Positions 8,596 through 18,063 of a stretch of 64,000 bases of DNA are shown here, piece by piece. Each line of letters begins with the position of its first letter. The stretch's first letter is position 1. Below the pieces are notes generated by a model, which was given only the letters and a program-made list of their open reading frames with translations, ran no database searches and was not told where the DNA came from. The DNA lies in contig NZ_CADIKK010000001.1 of assembly GCF_902859915.1 (NCBI RefSeq), forward strand, positions 124,001 through 188,000. The letters run 5' to 3'. A program made the position numbers and the translations under genes. The DNA is from Paraburkholderia ultramafica (GTDB taxonomy: Bacteria; Pseudomonadota; Gammaproteobacteria; Burkholderiales; Burkholderiaceae).

Positions 8596-9350
8596 TGCGC
8601 GGCCGCGTTGCGTATGCCGGGGCGATTCACGAAGCGTATCCGCACGTCGATGGCGTGCGCCTCGCGGATGGCCGCGTGCGTCGCGAGGACGAAATGGTCT
8701 GGCTCGCGCCAATCGAAGTCGGCACGATCTTCGCGCTCGGCCTGAACTACGCCGAACACGCCAGGGAATTGCAGTTCAACAAGCAGGAAGAGCCGCTCGT
8801 GTTTCTCAAAGGACCGGGTACGGTGCTCGGTCATCGCGGCGTCACGCGGCGTCCCGCCGATGTCACGTTCATGCACTACGAGTGCGAACTGGCGGTCGTG
8901 ATCGGCCAGACCGCGCGCAACGTCACGCGCGAAAACGCAATGCAGCATGTGGCCGGCTACATGATCGCCAACGACTACGCGATCCGCGACTACCTCGAGA
9001 ACTACTACCGCCCCAACCTGCGCGTGAAGAATCGCGACGGCGGCACGGTGCTCGGTCCATGGTTCGTCGACGCCGCCGATATCGACGACGTCACGCAACT
9101 GGAATTGCGCACGTTCGTGAACGGCACGCGGCAACAGCACGGCAACACGCGCGATCTCGTCACCGGCATCCCGGCGCTGATCGAATATCTGAGTGGCTTC
9201 ATGACCCTCGCGCCCGGCGACGTGATTCTCACCGGCACGCCGGAAGGCATCGTCAACGTGAATGCGGGCGACGAAGTGGTCTGCGAAATCGACGGCCTTG
9301 GCCGTCTCGTCAACACGATTGCATCCGACGCGGACTTCGGCCGCGCGTGA
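8592..9350 (+). CDS. hpaG2: Homoprotocatechuate pathway isomerase/decarboxylase, HpaG C-terminal-type subunit
   Basis: 252 residues matching the C-terminal half of fused HpaG. The metal site is intact: FMHYECELAVVIG supplies two Glu and ANDYAIRDYLENYYRP the Asp. It should form a complex with the HpaG1 subunit in the cytoplasm. Its start codon overlaps the hpaG1 stop, pointing to translational coupling and equal expression. It is separated from hpaE by a 177-base gap filled with three hairpin repeats. Confidence 0.92.
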   Translation: MMRGRVAYAGAIHEAYPHVDGVRLADGRVRREDEMVWLAPIEVGTIFALGLNYAEHARELQFNKQEEPLVFLKGPGTVLGHRGVTRRPADVTFMHYECELAVVIGQTARNVTRENAMQHVAGYMIANDYAIRDYLENYYRPNLRVKNRDGGTVLGPWFVDAADIDDVTQLELRTFVNGTRQQHGNTRDLVTGIPALIEYLSGFMTLAPGDVILTGTPEGIVNVNAGDEVVCEIDGLGRLVNTIASDADFGRA

Positions 9351-9362
9351 GCCTATGTGCTC

Positions 9363-9503
9363 TGCATGGGATCAGAGTAGCGCTGAAGCGCCAACTCCGA
9401 TCGACCGCCTTGCATGGGATCGGAGTAAGCGCTGAAGCGCCAACTCCGATCGACCGCCTTGCATGGGATCGGAGTAAGCGCTGAAGCGCCAACTCCGATC
9501 GAC
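9363..9503. repeat. Three tandem ~49-bp hairpin repeats between hpaG2 and hpaE
   Basis: Copies run 9363-9410, 9411-9459 and 9460-9503 (third lacks the last bases). Each holds an inverted repeat with outer arms GATCGGAGT and ACTCCGATC and inner arms GCGCT and AGCGC around a GA loop, so each copy can fold into a long stem-loop in RNA or DNA. Copy 1 differs by a G-to-A change and a one-base deletion (GATCAGAGTAGCGCT); copies 2 and 3 are identical where they align. The block is inside an operon, immediately ahead of the hpaE ribosome binding site. Confidence 0.95.
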
Positions 9504-9527
9504 AGCAAAAAGAGAAAGGACAACCCA

Positions 9528-10985
9528 ATGCGAATCGACCATCTGATCAACGGCGAAGCCTGCGCCGCGAAAGACTATTTCGAAACGGTCAATCCGGCTA
9601 CCCAGGACGTGCTCGCCGAAGTCGCCCGCGGTGGCGCGCTAGAAGTCGACGCCGCCGTGCGCGCGGCCAAACACGCGTTTCCCGCCTGGGCCGGCAAGCC
9701 CGCCGCGGAACGCGCGAAGCTGGTCCGCAAGCTCGGCGAACTGATTACGAAGCATGTGCCGGAAATCTCGGAGACCGAAACGAAGGACACCGGCCAGACC
9801 ATTTCGCAAACACGCAAGCAACTCGTGCCGCGCGCCGCCGACAACTTCAGCTACTTCGCCGAAATGTGCACGCGCGTCGACGGCCATACGTATCCCACTG
9901 ATACTCACCTGAACTACACGCTGTTTCATCCGGTCGGCGTCTGCGCGCTGATCTCGCCGTGGAACGTGCCGTTCATGACGGCCACATGGAAGGTCGCGCC
10001 CTGCCTCGCGTTCGGCAACACGGCCGTGCTGAAGATGAGCGAACTGTCGCCGCTCACGGCGTCGATGCTCGGCCAGCTCGCCCTCGAAGCCGGTATTCCG
10101 GCCGGCGTGCTGAACGTCGTGCACGGCTTCGGCAAGGAAACCGGCGAACCGCTGGTCGCGCACCCCGATGTGCACGCGGTGTCGTTCACGGGATCGACCG
10201 CGACCGGCAATCGCATCGTGCAAACGGCGGGGCTCAAGAAGTTCTCGATGGAACTCGGCGGCAAGTCGCCGTTCGTGATTTTCGACGACGCCGACTTCGA
10301 ACGCGCACTCGACGCCGCCGTGTTCATGATCTTCTCGAACAACGGCGAACGCTGCACGGCAGGTTCGCGCATTCTGGTGCAGCGCTCGATCTACGCGCGT
10401 TTCGCCGAGCGTTTCATTGAACGCGCGAAGCGTTTGACCGTGGGCGATCCGCTCGCCGACGGCACCATTGTCGGCCCGATGATCAGCCAGGGGCATCTGG
10501 CGAAGGTGCGCAGCTATATCGAACTGGGTCCGAAAGAAGGCGCAACGCTCGCGTGCGGCGGCCTCGATACACCCGGCTTGCCCGACGCGATGCGCAAAGG
10601 CAACTTCGTCATGCCGACGGTCTTCGTCGATGTCGACAACCGCATGCGCATCGCGCAGGAGGAAATCTTCGGCCCGGTCGCATGCCTGATTCCATTCGAC
10701 GACGAAGCCGATGCGATCAAACTCGCCAACGACATCTCATACGGCCTGTCGAGCTACATCTGGACCGAGAACACGGGCCGCGCGCATCGCGTCGCCGCTG
10801 CCGTCGAAGCCGGCATGTGCTTCGTCAACAGTCAGAACGTGCGCGATCTGCGCCAGCCGTTCGGCGGCACCAAGGCCTCGGGCGTGGGCCGCGAAGGCGG
10901 CACGTGGAGCTACGAAGTGTTCCTCGAACCGAAGAACGTCTGCGTGTCGCTCGGCTCGCATCACATTCCGCGCTGGGGCGTGTGA
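9528..10985 (+). CDS. hpaE: 5-carboxymethyl-2-hydroxymuconate semialdehyde dehydrogenase
   Basis: 485 residues, normal aldehyde dehydrogenase length. The ATG at 9528 is chosen because GAAAGGA lies seven bases ahead and the protein then aligns with the family (MRIDHLINGE); an upstream in-frame start would translate one of the repeats. Catalytic residues are Cys276 in NNGERCTAGSR and Glu242 in FSMELGGKSP, with the NAD loop FTGSTATG. It oxidises the ring-cleavage product semialdehyde to 5-carboxymethyl-2-hydroxymuconate with NAD. Confidence 0.93.
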   Translation: MRIDHLINGEACAAKDYFETVNPATQDVLAEVARGGALEVDAAVRAAKHAFPAWAGKPAAERAKLVRKLGELITKHVPEISETETKDTGQTISQTRKQLVPRAADNFSYFAEMCTRVDGHTYPTDTHLNYTLFHPVGVCALISPWNVPFMTATWKVAPCLAFGNTAVLKMSELSPLTASMLGQLALEAGIPAGVLNVVHGFGKETGEPLVAHPDVHAVSFTGSTATGNRIVQTAGLKKFSMELGGKSPFVIFDDADFERALDAAVFMIFSNNGERCTAGSRILVQRSIYARFAERFIERAKRLTVGDPLADGTIVGPMISQGHLAKVRSYIELGPKEGATLACGGLDTPGLPDAMRKGNFVMPTVFVDVDNRMRIAQEEIFGPVACLIPFDDEADAIKLANDISYGLSSYIWTENTGRAHRVAAAVEAGMCFVNSQNVRDLRQPFGGTKASGVGREGGTWSYEVFLEPKNVCVSLGSHHIPRWGV

Positions 10986-11066
10986 CGCATTGAAGCGGAG
11001 TGGATCGACGCGCGGGTGCAGCGTGCCTCGCGCGGAACCAGCCACACAGAACAGGAGACCACCACG

Positions 11067-11930
11067 ATGGGCAAACTCGCGTTGGCAGCAAAAGTGACTC
11101 ACGTCCCGTCGTTATATCTGTCCGAACTCGACGGTCCGCATAAAGGTTGCCGTCAGCCCGCGATCGACGGCCATCATGAAATCGGCCGGCGTTGCCGCGA
11201 ACTGGGCGTGGATACGCTCGTCGTGTTCGATGTGCATTGGCTCGTGAACAGCGAATACCACATCAATTGCGCACCGAAATTCGAAGGCGTGTACACGAGC
11301 AACGAGCTGCCGCATTTCATCAGGAACATGCCGTACGCGTATCCGGGCAATGTCGGACTCGGCAATCTGATCGCGGAAGTCGCCAACGAAATGGGCGTGA
11401 AGAGCCGCGCGCACAGCGAGACCACACTTGGACTCGAATACGGCACGCTGGTGCCGATGCGCTATATGAACGGCGATCAGCATTTCAAGGCGGTGTCGGT
11501 CTCGGGCTGGTGCATGTGGCACGACCTGGAAACCAGCGCGCGTTTCGGCCTCGCGGTGCGCAAGGCGATCGAGGAACGTTATGACGGCACCGTCGCGATT
11601 CTGGCGAGCGGGTCGCTCAGTCATCACTTCGCCAACAACGGCACGGCCGAGCAGTTCATGCACAAGGTGTGGAACCCGTTCCTCGAACGGATGGACCGCA
11701 GCGTGGTCGAGTTGTGGGAGGCCGGCGACTGGAAGACCTTCTGCGCAATGCTGCCGCTGTACAACGAGAAATGCTGGGGCGAAGGCGGCATGCACGACAC
11801 CGCGATGCTGCTCGGCGCACTCGGTTGGGATCGTTACGACGGCAAGGTGGAAGTGGTCACGCCGTACTTCGGCAGTTCAGGCACCGGCCAGATCAACGCG
11901 ATCTTCCCAGTCACGCCGCTGCCCGCTTAA
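11067..11930 (+). CDS. hpaD: 3,4-dihydroxyphenylacetate 2,3-dioxygenase
   Basis: 287 residues, class III (LigB-type) extradiol dioxygenase that opens the ring of homoprotocatechuate. The ATG at 11067 has AGGAG nine bases upstream; an in-frame ATG at 11016 is ignored. FDVHWLVNS near residue 53, NELPHFIRNMPYAYPG and ILASGSLSHHFANNG supply the His residues expected for the metal and acid-base positions. It follows hpaE by 81 bases and precedes hpaF by 22. Confidence 0.92.
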   Translation: MGKLALAAKVTHVPSLYLSELDGPHKGCRQPAIDGHHEIGRRCRELGVDTLVVFDVHWLVNSEYHINCAPKFEGVYTSNELPHFIRNMPYAYPGNVGLGNLIAEVANEMGVKSRAHSETTLGLEYGTLVPMRYMNGDQHFKAVSVSGWCMWHDLETSARFGLAVRKAIEERYDGTVAILASGSLSHHFANNGTAEQFMHKVWNPFLERMDRSVVELWEAGDWKTFCAMLPLYNEKCWGEGGMHDTAMLLGALGWDRYDGKVEVVTPYFGSSGTGQINAIFPVTPLPA

Positions 11931-11952
11931 CTTCCAGAGAAAGGAGCCTGCC

Positions 11953-12357
11953 GTGCCGCATCTGACACTCGAATACAGCGCCAATCTCGCCGGCGCGGAC
12001 CGCATCGGCCAACTGTGCAACGCGCTCGCGCATTGCCTCGACGCGCAACGCGACCACGATCAGCGCGTCTATCCGCTCGGCGGCATCCGCGTGCGCGCAT
12101 TGCGCTGCGAGCAGTACTGCATCGCCGACGGGCGCCCTGACGCCGCGTTCCTGCATGCGAATCTGACGATCGGCGCGGGCCGCTCCGAAGCCACTAAAAA
12201 AGCCACCGGAGACGCGCTGTTCGCACTGATCAAACAGCACTTCGCGGCGGAGTTCGAACAGCAGGGTCTGGCGTTGTCGCTGGAGATCAACGAGTTCAGC
12301 GAAGCCGGCACGTGGAAGCACAACAATCTGCACGCGCGGCTCAAGGGCAATACCTGA
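11953..12357 (+). CDS. hpaF: 5-carboxymethyl-2-hydroxymuconate delta-isomerase
   Basis: 134 residues, tautomerase superfamily (CHMI). The start is GTG at 11953 with AAAGGAG upstream; this gives an N-terminus M-P-H-L-T-L-E-Y, placing the catalytic Pro directly after the initiator Met as the family requires. It ketonises 5-carboxymethyl-2-hydroxymuconate between the HpaE and HpaG steps. The ORF stays open upstream into hpaD, but that extension is not coding. Confidence 0.9.
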   Translation: MPHLTLEYSANLAGADRIGQLCNALAHCLDAQRDHDQRVYPLGGIRVRALRCEQYCIADGRPDAAFLHANLTIGAGRSEATKKATGDALFALIKQHFAAEFEQQGLALSLEINEFSEAGTWKHNNLHARLKGNT

Positions 12358-12428
12358 ACCTGAAGCCTGACTACCCGGGAGCCGATACCTGATATTCAGG
12401 CCCGGCGGCGGCTCATAGAGAAACCATC

Positions 12429-13232
12429 ATGCTAGACGAACAGACCATCCGCGACCTCGCGGCCCAACTCGACCACGCCGAGAAAAACCGCACTCAGCTG
12501 CGCCACTTCTCCGCCCAGTATCCGCAGATGACCGTTCAGGACGGTTACGCGATTCAACGCGAGTGGGTCAAGCTCAAGCTGGCCGAAGGCCACGTCATCA
12601 AGGGCCGCAAGATCGGGCTGACCTCGCGCGCGATGCAGCGCTCGTCGCAGATCGACGAACCCGACTACGCGCCGCTGCTCGACAGTATGTTCATCGAAAA
12701 CGGCCACGACATCCGCGCGGACCGCTTCATCGCGCCGCGCGTGGAAGTCGAGCTGGCGTTCGTGCTCAGCAAGCCGCTAAAGGGCCCCGGCGTCACGCTG
12801 TTCGATGTATTGGACGCCACCGCTTACGTCAGCCCGGCGGTGGAAATCATCGACGCGCGCATCGAACAGTTCGACCGCGAAACCAAAGCGCCGCGCAAGG
12901 TCTACGACACGATCTCGGACTTCGCCGCGAATGCGGGCATTGTGCTCGGCGGCCGTCCGGTGCGTCCGCTCGATGTCGACCTGCGCTGGGTCGGCGCGCT
13001 GCTTTACAAGAACGGCACCGTGGAAGAAAGCGGACTGGCGGCGGCGGTGTTGAATCACCCGGCAACGGGCGTGGCCTGGCTCGCCAACAAGATCGCCCCG
13101 TACGACGAAGCCTTGAACGCGCACGACGTGATCCTGAGCGGTTCGTTCACGAGCCCGATCCCCGCGCGCGCGGGCGACACGTTCCACGTCGACTATGGTC
13201 CGCTGGGCGGCATCGGTTTGAATTTCATCTGA
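12429..13232 (+). CDS. hpaH: 2-oxo-hept-3-ene-1,7-dioate hydratase
   Basis: 267 residues, FAH-fold hydratase of the HpaH/MhpD group. Characteristic segments are [25 protein letters not shown] near residue 58 and the metal site [15 protein letters not shown] with two Glu. It adds water to the pathway intermediate to give 2,4-dihydroxy-hept-2-ene-dioate, the substrate of HpaI. It is separated from hpaF by 71 bases, and hpaI follows after 10 bases. Confidence 0.92.
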   Translation: MLDEQTIRDLAAQLDHAEKNRTQLRHFSAQYPQMTVQDGYAIQREWVKLKLAEGHVIKGRKIGLTSRAMQRSSQIDEPDYAPLLDSMFIENGHDIRADRFIAPRVEVELAFVLSKPLKGPGVTLFDVLDATAYVSPAVEIIDARIEQFDRETKAPRKVYDTISDFAANAGIVLGGRPVRPLDVDLRWVGALLYKNGTVEESGLAAAVLNHPATGVAWLANKIAPYDEALNAHDVILSGSFTSPIPARAGDTFHVDYGPLGGIGLNFI

Positions 13233-13242
13233 ATGGATCGAC

Positions 13243-14046
13243 ATGTCCTTACCGCACAACACATTCAAGCGCGCGCTGGTTGAAGGCCGGCCGCAATTCG
13301 GCCTGTGGGCCGCGCTCGCCGACGCCTACGTGACCGAGTTGCTGGCCACCGCCGGTTTCGACTGGCTGCTGATCGACAACGAGCATGCGCCGAACGACGT
13401 GCGCAGCACGCTGTCGCAATTGCAGGCGGTGGCCGCGTATGCGTCGCATCCGGTGGTGCGTCCGGTGCGCAGCGACAGCGCGTTGATCAAGCAGTTGCTC
13501 GACGTCGGCGCGCAAACGCTGCTGCTGCCGATGATCGATACAGCCGAACAAGCCGCCGATGCGGTGGCGGCCACGCGTTATCCGCCGCACGGCATTCGCG
13601 GCGTGGGCAGCGCGTTGGCGCGCGCGTCGCATTGGAACCGGATCCCCGACTACCTGAACACGGCCGCCGACGAGTTGTGCGTGCTGGTGCAGGCGGAAAC
13701 CGTGCAAAGCATGGAGAATCTGGCGGCGATTGCACGCGTGGAAGGCATCGACGGCGTGTTTTTCGGGCCGTCGGATCTGAGCGCGTCGATGGGCCTGCTC
13801 GGCAAGCCGGGCGACCCGAGCGTGCGCGAAGCGATTCGCCGCGGCATCGAGACCGTGCGCGGCGCGGGCAAAGCGGCGGGCGTGCTGGCGCCCGATCCGG
13901 CGATTGCCGCGGAATATCTCGCGGCGGGCGCGACCTTCGTCGCGGTCGGGACGGATACGAGTCTGTTGAGCCGTGCGGCGGCAGATCTGGCGGCGTCGTA
14001 CAAGAAAACGGCGGCAGTGGCCGCGCCGACTAAAGGCGGATATTGA
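13243..14046 (+). CDS. hpaI: 4-hydroxy-2-oxo-heptane-1,7-dioate aldolase
   Basis: 267 residues, class II HpcH/HpaI aldolase with a TIM barrel. Recognisable parts are [11 protein letters not shown] near residue 44, [16 protein letters not shown], the metal ligand Glu in [12 protein letters not shown] and the partner Asp in [12 protein letters not shown]. It splits the last intermediate into pyruvate and succinate semialdehyde. It is the last gene of the operon; hpaBC hydroxylase and a transporter are not in this window, so homoprotocatechuate or 4-hydroxyphenylacetate must enter from elsewhere. Confidence 0.93.
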   Translation: MSLPHNTFKRALVEGRPQFGLWAALADAYVTELLATAGFDWLLIDNEHAPNDVRSTLSQLQAVAAYASHPVVRPVRSDSALIKQLLDVGAQTLLLPMIDTAEQAADAVAATRYPPHGIRGVGSALARASHWNRIPDYLNTAADELCVLVQAETVQSMENLAAIARVEGIDGVFFGPSDLSASMGLLGKPGDPSVREAIRRGIETVRGAGKAAGVLAPDPAIAAEYLAAGATFVAVGTDTSLLSRAAADLAASYKKTAAVAAPTKGGY

Positions 14047-14050
14047 GCCG

Positions 14051-14067
14051 GCTCCCGAGCCGGGAGC
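14051..14067 (+). terminator. Hairpin after hpaI
   Basis: GCTCCCG-AGC-CGGGAGC forms a seven-pair stem with a three-base loop four bases past the hpaI stop. No T tract follows, so this is at best a weak or Rho-assisted terminator between the convergent hpa operon and the c-di-GMP gene. Confidence 0.35.
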
Positions 14068-14115
14068 GGCCAAGCCTGCGTAGTGGGAAGAGGGAAAAGA
14101 GCAGAGAGAAAAGCG

Positions 14116-16485
14116 CTACTCCCCCGCAGGCCAAGGCAACCCCAGCTCCGACCAGTCCAGTTCCACGCCGATCACGGAGCGCTCAGCCGCGAACTGCACG
14201 GCCAGCGTCACCGCGATACAGGGCCGGCCGCTTGCCAGCGAAAGATAAGGATTACTGGTGACCACCACCCCCGGCAACAGCACCGCATTGCGGAAATACG
14301 GCCGATGATCCCAGCGCGCATCCCGCGGATTCGCTACCGGATGCAGCGACGCCCCCTCCTTGCTCCACGCCGGCCCCGCCACCTCATAACCGATCTGCCG
14401 GCCTGAATCGTCGAGAATGAAACAGCTGATGCAGCGTTCGAACGTCGCAAGCGTTGCAAACGCGTCGTCCATGACGACGCCGGCCAGCAACGCATCGGCG
14501 GCAAGCCGCAACGCGATCCGGTACGGCTCCACTTCGGATTCGAACAACGCATGCTGATGCGCCCGGCCTTGGGCAATCACGTCGAATGCGTCGTCGATTT
14601 GCCGGTGCACCGACTCCGGCGGCGCAATCTCCGCCGCCGGCCGGCCGAGCAGATAGCCCTGCGCGAAATCCACATTCGACTCCACTGCGAGAATCAACTC
14701 CTCGGTGGTCTCCACGCCTTCGACCACCACCAGCATCCCCGCCTGGTGCAGCAGCGAGACGAGCTTCGGCAGGATCGGCTGTTCGGTGCCGTGCGTGGTC
14801 GCGCGAATCAGTTCGCCGTCGAGCTTGACGAGGTCCGGGCGAATCCGCAACAGCCGGTCGAGATTCGACTGTCCGGCGCCGAAATCGTCGACGGCGATCA
14901 GGAAGCCGTGCTCGCGGTACAAAGCCGCCGCCCGCGACATATCGTCGACACTGCCGCCATGCGATTCGAGAATCTCGAGAATCACCCGGTCGGTTTCGAG
15001 TCCCGACGCCCGTACGATCGTGGCCAGCTGATCGGCGTAACCATCGGCGATAAACGTGGCCGGCAGAATGTTGAGGAACAGCCACGCGTCGTCCGGCAGC
15101 GACCGGCATGCGTTGCCCAGGTGCACCGCATGACTCGCACGGTCGAGCGCGCCTTCGTCCTGCGACGGCTTCGGCGCGAACATCACCACCGGCGGCACCA
15201 GCGTGCCGTCGTCCTGCTCGCCGCGCAGCAGCGCCTCGAACCCCACCTGCTTCTGATGCGACAAACTGTAGAGCGGCTGGAAGTGCGAGATCAGATAAAA
15301 GTCCTCCCACCGATGCCGCTGCGCCGCCCCGCTCCCGGCACGCGCGTCGTCGCCGGTGAACGGTTGCAGCGCGCGTTCGGCGCACACGCGGTTTCTGCCC
15401 GAGTGCTTCGCGCGCCGCAACGCTTCGTCGGCACGGTCGAGCAGCACCATGATGCTTTCGCCGTGCCGGTGTTCGGCCACGCCGAAGCTGGCGGTCAGGT
15501 GGCCGTCCGGCCGTTCGATCGCCTCAATCGCGCCGCGCATCCGCTCGGCCAGTTGCAGCGCGCCGGTCAAGCCGCCGAGCAGCAGCACCGCGAACTCCTC
15601 GCCGCCGATCCGGCTCACGCTGTCGTCGGCGGTGGTCTGGTCCATCAGCACCTGGGCGACCTGGTGCAGCGCGTGGTCGCCGAGCGCATGACCGAAACGG
15701 TCATTCAACGACTTGAAGTTGTCGAGGTCGAGAAAAATTGCGCTGACCCGCGCGTCGGGCGCGATGGTGTCGAGACGGCGCGCGGCCTGCTTGACGAACG
15801 CGCGGCGGTTTTGCAGGCCGGTCAGCGAATCGGTCGCCGCGAGTTGCGCGAGTTGGCTTTCGAGCAGGAAGTGGTTGCGCCGGAAGCGATAAAAACCAAA
15901 GTGAAACACCACGGAAGTCGGTATGCCGATCACCGCGATCCACATCCACACGACCGCGTCGACATCGTACGCACGCGGCTCGCCGAGCAGCAGCGCGAAC
16001 GCCGTCGCATAGAACAGCGCGCTGCCGACGAAAAAGTGCGTCGGCGTGAGCCACAGCGGCGCGGCGCAGATCGGGATCACCACCAGCGCGGGCAGCACCC
16101 ACAGCAGCGGCTGCGCGAGCCCGGCGGCGTTCAGCGCAAGGCCGGCCACCAGGACCTGCATGTACGCGACGCCGATTGCGCCGAATACCCAGCTCGACTT
16201 CGCACTCGGGATCGCCAGCACCAGCAGTCCGAGCGCGAGCGCGCAGCACAGCCGGTAGGCCAGCGGCGGCGCCGGGCCGTCGACCAGGTTGCGCGCACCG
16301 ACCATGCACAGGAACGCGACAACCGTGAACGCCATCGTCACGGTGGATAGCGGGCGCTGGTGTTCCAGCGAGCGCCGGTGAAAGCGATCGCGCACACCAG
16401 GATCGGGCAGGTGCTGCGTTGAGGTGGCAGACATATTGATAGATATCAGACTGGTTCCGGTCACTTCGCCAATGGTTATCGGCAT
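14116..16485 (-). CDS. Membrane GGDEF-EAL protein with a C-terminal sensor-like domain
   Basis: 789 residues. About residues 48-205 form five or six membrane helices. The GGDEF domain carries GGEEF at 294-298; the inhibitory RxxD site is lost (Thr285 replaces Arg, Asp288 kept). The EAL domain starts near 395 with EAL at 417-419 and retains EILESHG, DDFGAGQSNL, VKLDG and VVVEGVETTEE, so phosphodiesterase activity is plausible. Residues ~660-785 form a further domain with CFILDDSG and WDHRPYFRNA, resembling PDC/Cache or YkuI_C ligand domains. It probably makes and/or breaks c-di-GMP at the inner membrane. The start could also be the ATG at 16434; neither has a clear Shine-Dalgarno. Confidence 0.88.
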   Translation of the reverse strand: MPITIGEVTGTSLISINMSATSTQHLPDPGVRDRFHRRSLEHQRPLSTVTMAFTVVAFLCMVGARNLVDGPAPPLAYRLCCALALGLLVLAIPSAKSSWVFGAIGVAYMQVLVAGLALNAAGLAQPLLWVLPALVVIPICAAPLWLTPTHFFVGSALFYATAFALLLGEPRAYDVDAVVWMWIAVIGIPTSVVFHFGFYRFRRNHFLLESQLAQLAATDSLTGLQNRRAFVKQAARRLDTIAPDARVSAIFLDLDNFKSLNDRFGHALGDHALHQVAQVLMDQTTADDSVSRIGGEEFAVLLLGGLTGALQLAERMRGAIEAIERPDGHLTASFGVAEHRHGESIMVLLDRADEALRRAKHSGRNRVCAERALQPFTGDDARAGSGAAQRHRWEDFYLISHFQPLYSLSHQKQVGFEALLRGEQDDGTLVPPVVMFAPKPSQDEGALDRASHAVHLGNACRSLPDDAWLFLNILPATFIADGYADQLATIVRASGLETDRVILEILESHGGSVDDMSRAAALYREHGFLIAVDDFGAGQSNLDRLLRIRPDLVKLDGELIRATTHGTEQPILPKLVSLLHQAGMLVVVEGVETTEELILAVESNVDFAQGYLLGRPAAEIAPPESVHRQIDDAFDVIAQGRAHQHALFESEVEPYRIALRLAADALLAGVVMDDAFATLATFERCISCFILDDSGRQIGYEVAGPAWSKEGASLHPVANPRDARWDHRPYFRNAVLLPGVVVTSNPYLSLASGRPCIAVTLAVQFAAERSVIGVELDWSELGLPWPAGE

Positions 16486-16549
16486 AAATCTGACAAATAT
16501 TTATGCCCGCTGCCGCAAATAGAGGGAGAAGTTGCCCGCTCTCGACCGG

Positions 16550-17698
16550 CTACGCCGCCGCCATCACGCGATTGCGGCCCGATTCCTTGGCGGCGTACAG
16601 CGCACCGTCGGCACGGGCCATCAACTGGGCGAGCGATTCGTCGCGCCGATGCTGGTCCACGCCAACGCTAAAGGTGTACCTCAGTCCACGCGGCAAGTCG
16701 GCCGCCGCGGTTGCGGCGAGCCGTTCGCGCAGACGCTCCAGCAGCGTAACCGCTTCGGCGGTGGTGGTCGCCGGGCACAGCACGCCGAACTCCTCGCCGC
16801 CCAGCCGGCCGAACACGTCGCCGACCCGCAGGTTGCCGGCGACGAACGCCGTGAAGTGGACCAGCACCTGATCGCCCGCTGCGTGGCCGTGGGTGTCGTT
16901 GACGGCCTTGAACGAATCGATGTCGATGATCGCCATCGCCAGCGGCGAGCGGCTGCGCAGCGACGCGTTCAGCAGCGCGCCGCCGATCGCAAGGAAGGCG
17001 CGGCGCGACAGCGCGCCCGTCAGGTCGTCGAGATTCGCGAGCCGTTCCAGCCGCTCGGCGAGGCGGTCGTGCGCCAGCATCACCACGCCGATCGACAGAC
17101 ACGGCGGCGCGAGAATCCCGAGCGCGAGAAACACGATGTTGGACGGCGAAACCTGCATCAAGCCGGACTGCTTCAGCATGCCGAAGCCGTACATGACGCC
17201 GCGCGACGCATGCCCCGCGCAAAACAGCAGCGCCGCCACCGCGAGGAAGTAATAGCTGTAGCGCGGCCGGTTCGACGGGCGGCCACGCAGCATGATCGCG
17301 GCGAGCGCCGCGTAGAGGCTCGCGTGAAACGCCGACACCAGCGCGACCCGCGCATTGAAGTCCGGCACGACGAAGGTCCAGTAGGCAATGCCGATCAGCA
17401 CCGCGACCAGGCCCGCATAAGCCGGCCAGGGTCGCGCGCGGTGCCCGAGAAAACGCAGGCAGCCTTCGACCACCAGCAGCAGCGAAACGGCCAGCAACAC
17501 GTTGGCCGCCACGAAGGTCAGCCAGCGCGACGCATGTCCTTGCAGCGCGAACGCGAGCAGCGCGACGATCGCGACCGCGTTGGACGAGATCCAGTAGCCG
17601 ACGCCGGGGATCGTCGCGCGCCATAACGACCCGAGCACGGCCATCGCCATCGCGCTAGATAAAACCGTGACCAGCAGAATAGTGAGTGGATTGAGCAT
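16550..17698 (-). CDS. Membrane diguanylate cyclase
   Basis: 382 residues from the ATG at 17698, chosen because the first membrane helix begins directly after it (MLNPLTILLVTVL); the frame stays open to 17818 but that extension is unlike a membrane protein N-terminus. Around seven helices span residues 5-210. The GGDEF domain has GGEEF at 300-304 and the full inhibitory site RVGD at 291-294, five residues before, so product-inhibited c-di-GMP synthesis is expected. It lies in the same orientation as the GGDEF-EAL gene but 65 bases upstream, so the two may be co-transcribed. Confidence 0.87.
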   Translation of the reverse strand: MLNPLTILLVTVLSSAMAMAVLGSLWRATIPGVGYWISSNAVAIVALLAFALQGHASRWLTFVAANVLLAVSLLLVVEGCLRFLGHRARPWPAYAGLVAVLIGIAYWTFVVPDFNARVALVSAFHASLYAALAAIMLRGRPSNRPRYSYYFLAVAALLFCAGHASRGVMYGFGMLKQSGLMQVSPSNIVFLALGILAPPCLSIGVVMLAHDRLAERLERLANLDDLTGALSRRAFLAIGGALLNASLRSRSPLAMAIIDIDSFKAVNDTHGHAAGDQVLVHFTAFVAGNLRVGDVFGRLGGEEFGVLCPATTTAEAVTLLERLRERLAATAAADLPRGLRYTFSVGVDQHRRDESLAQLMARADGALYAAKESGRNRVMAAA

Positions 17699-18063
17699 TG
17701 CAGTTGAATGAATCGAACAGCGTGACGACGGCGCGAAGCGCTTTGCTTGGGCCAGAACTCGCGCTTGATACGCGCGATTAATGCGCGAACTGAACTGCGC
17801 CATTGCATGCGCGACCACGCGTTACAAGTTCGTAAGCTTATCTGCCCTGCGAAGAATTTGGGTGGGCAGCGCGTCGGCAAGATTCTGCAAGAACCGTGTG
17901 ACGACGAATCCATGCGGCCTGCGCGCCATCTCGAAACGTTGCATTTACCACGAAACGTAAAAGGCTAGAAGAGCGGCGAAATCATCGGTTAATACACCTG
18001 GCGGGCTCGAATGGGGTCGACGGCTCGCGCCGGCAAGGGGCGGCGGCTGACAATGCGGCGTGC
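17699..18063. other. Intergenic region with no gene seen
   Basis: Leader of the cyclase gene and the run-up to the bcsC-like fragment. The frame of the fragment can be read upstream to about 17990 but loses any recognisable protein similarity. No hairpin or promoter stands out. Confidence 0.4.

Noticed and set aside
11581..11952. Upstream extension of the hpaF frame into hpaD
   Set aside because: Shadow of hpaD; the GTG at 11953 gives the catalytic N-terminal Pro and has a ribosome binding site.
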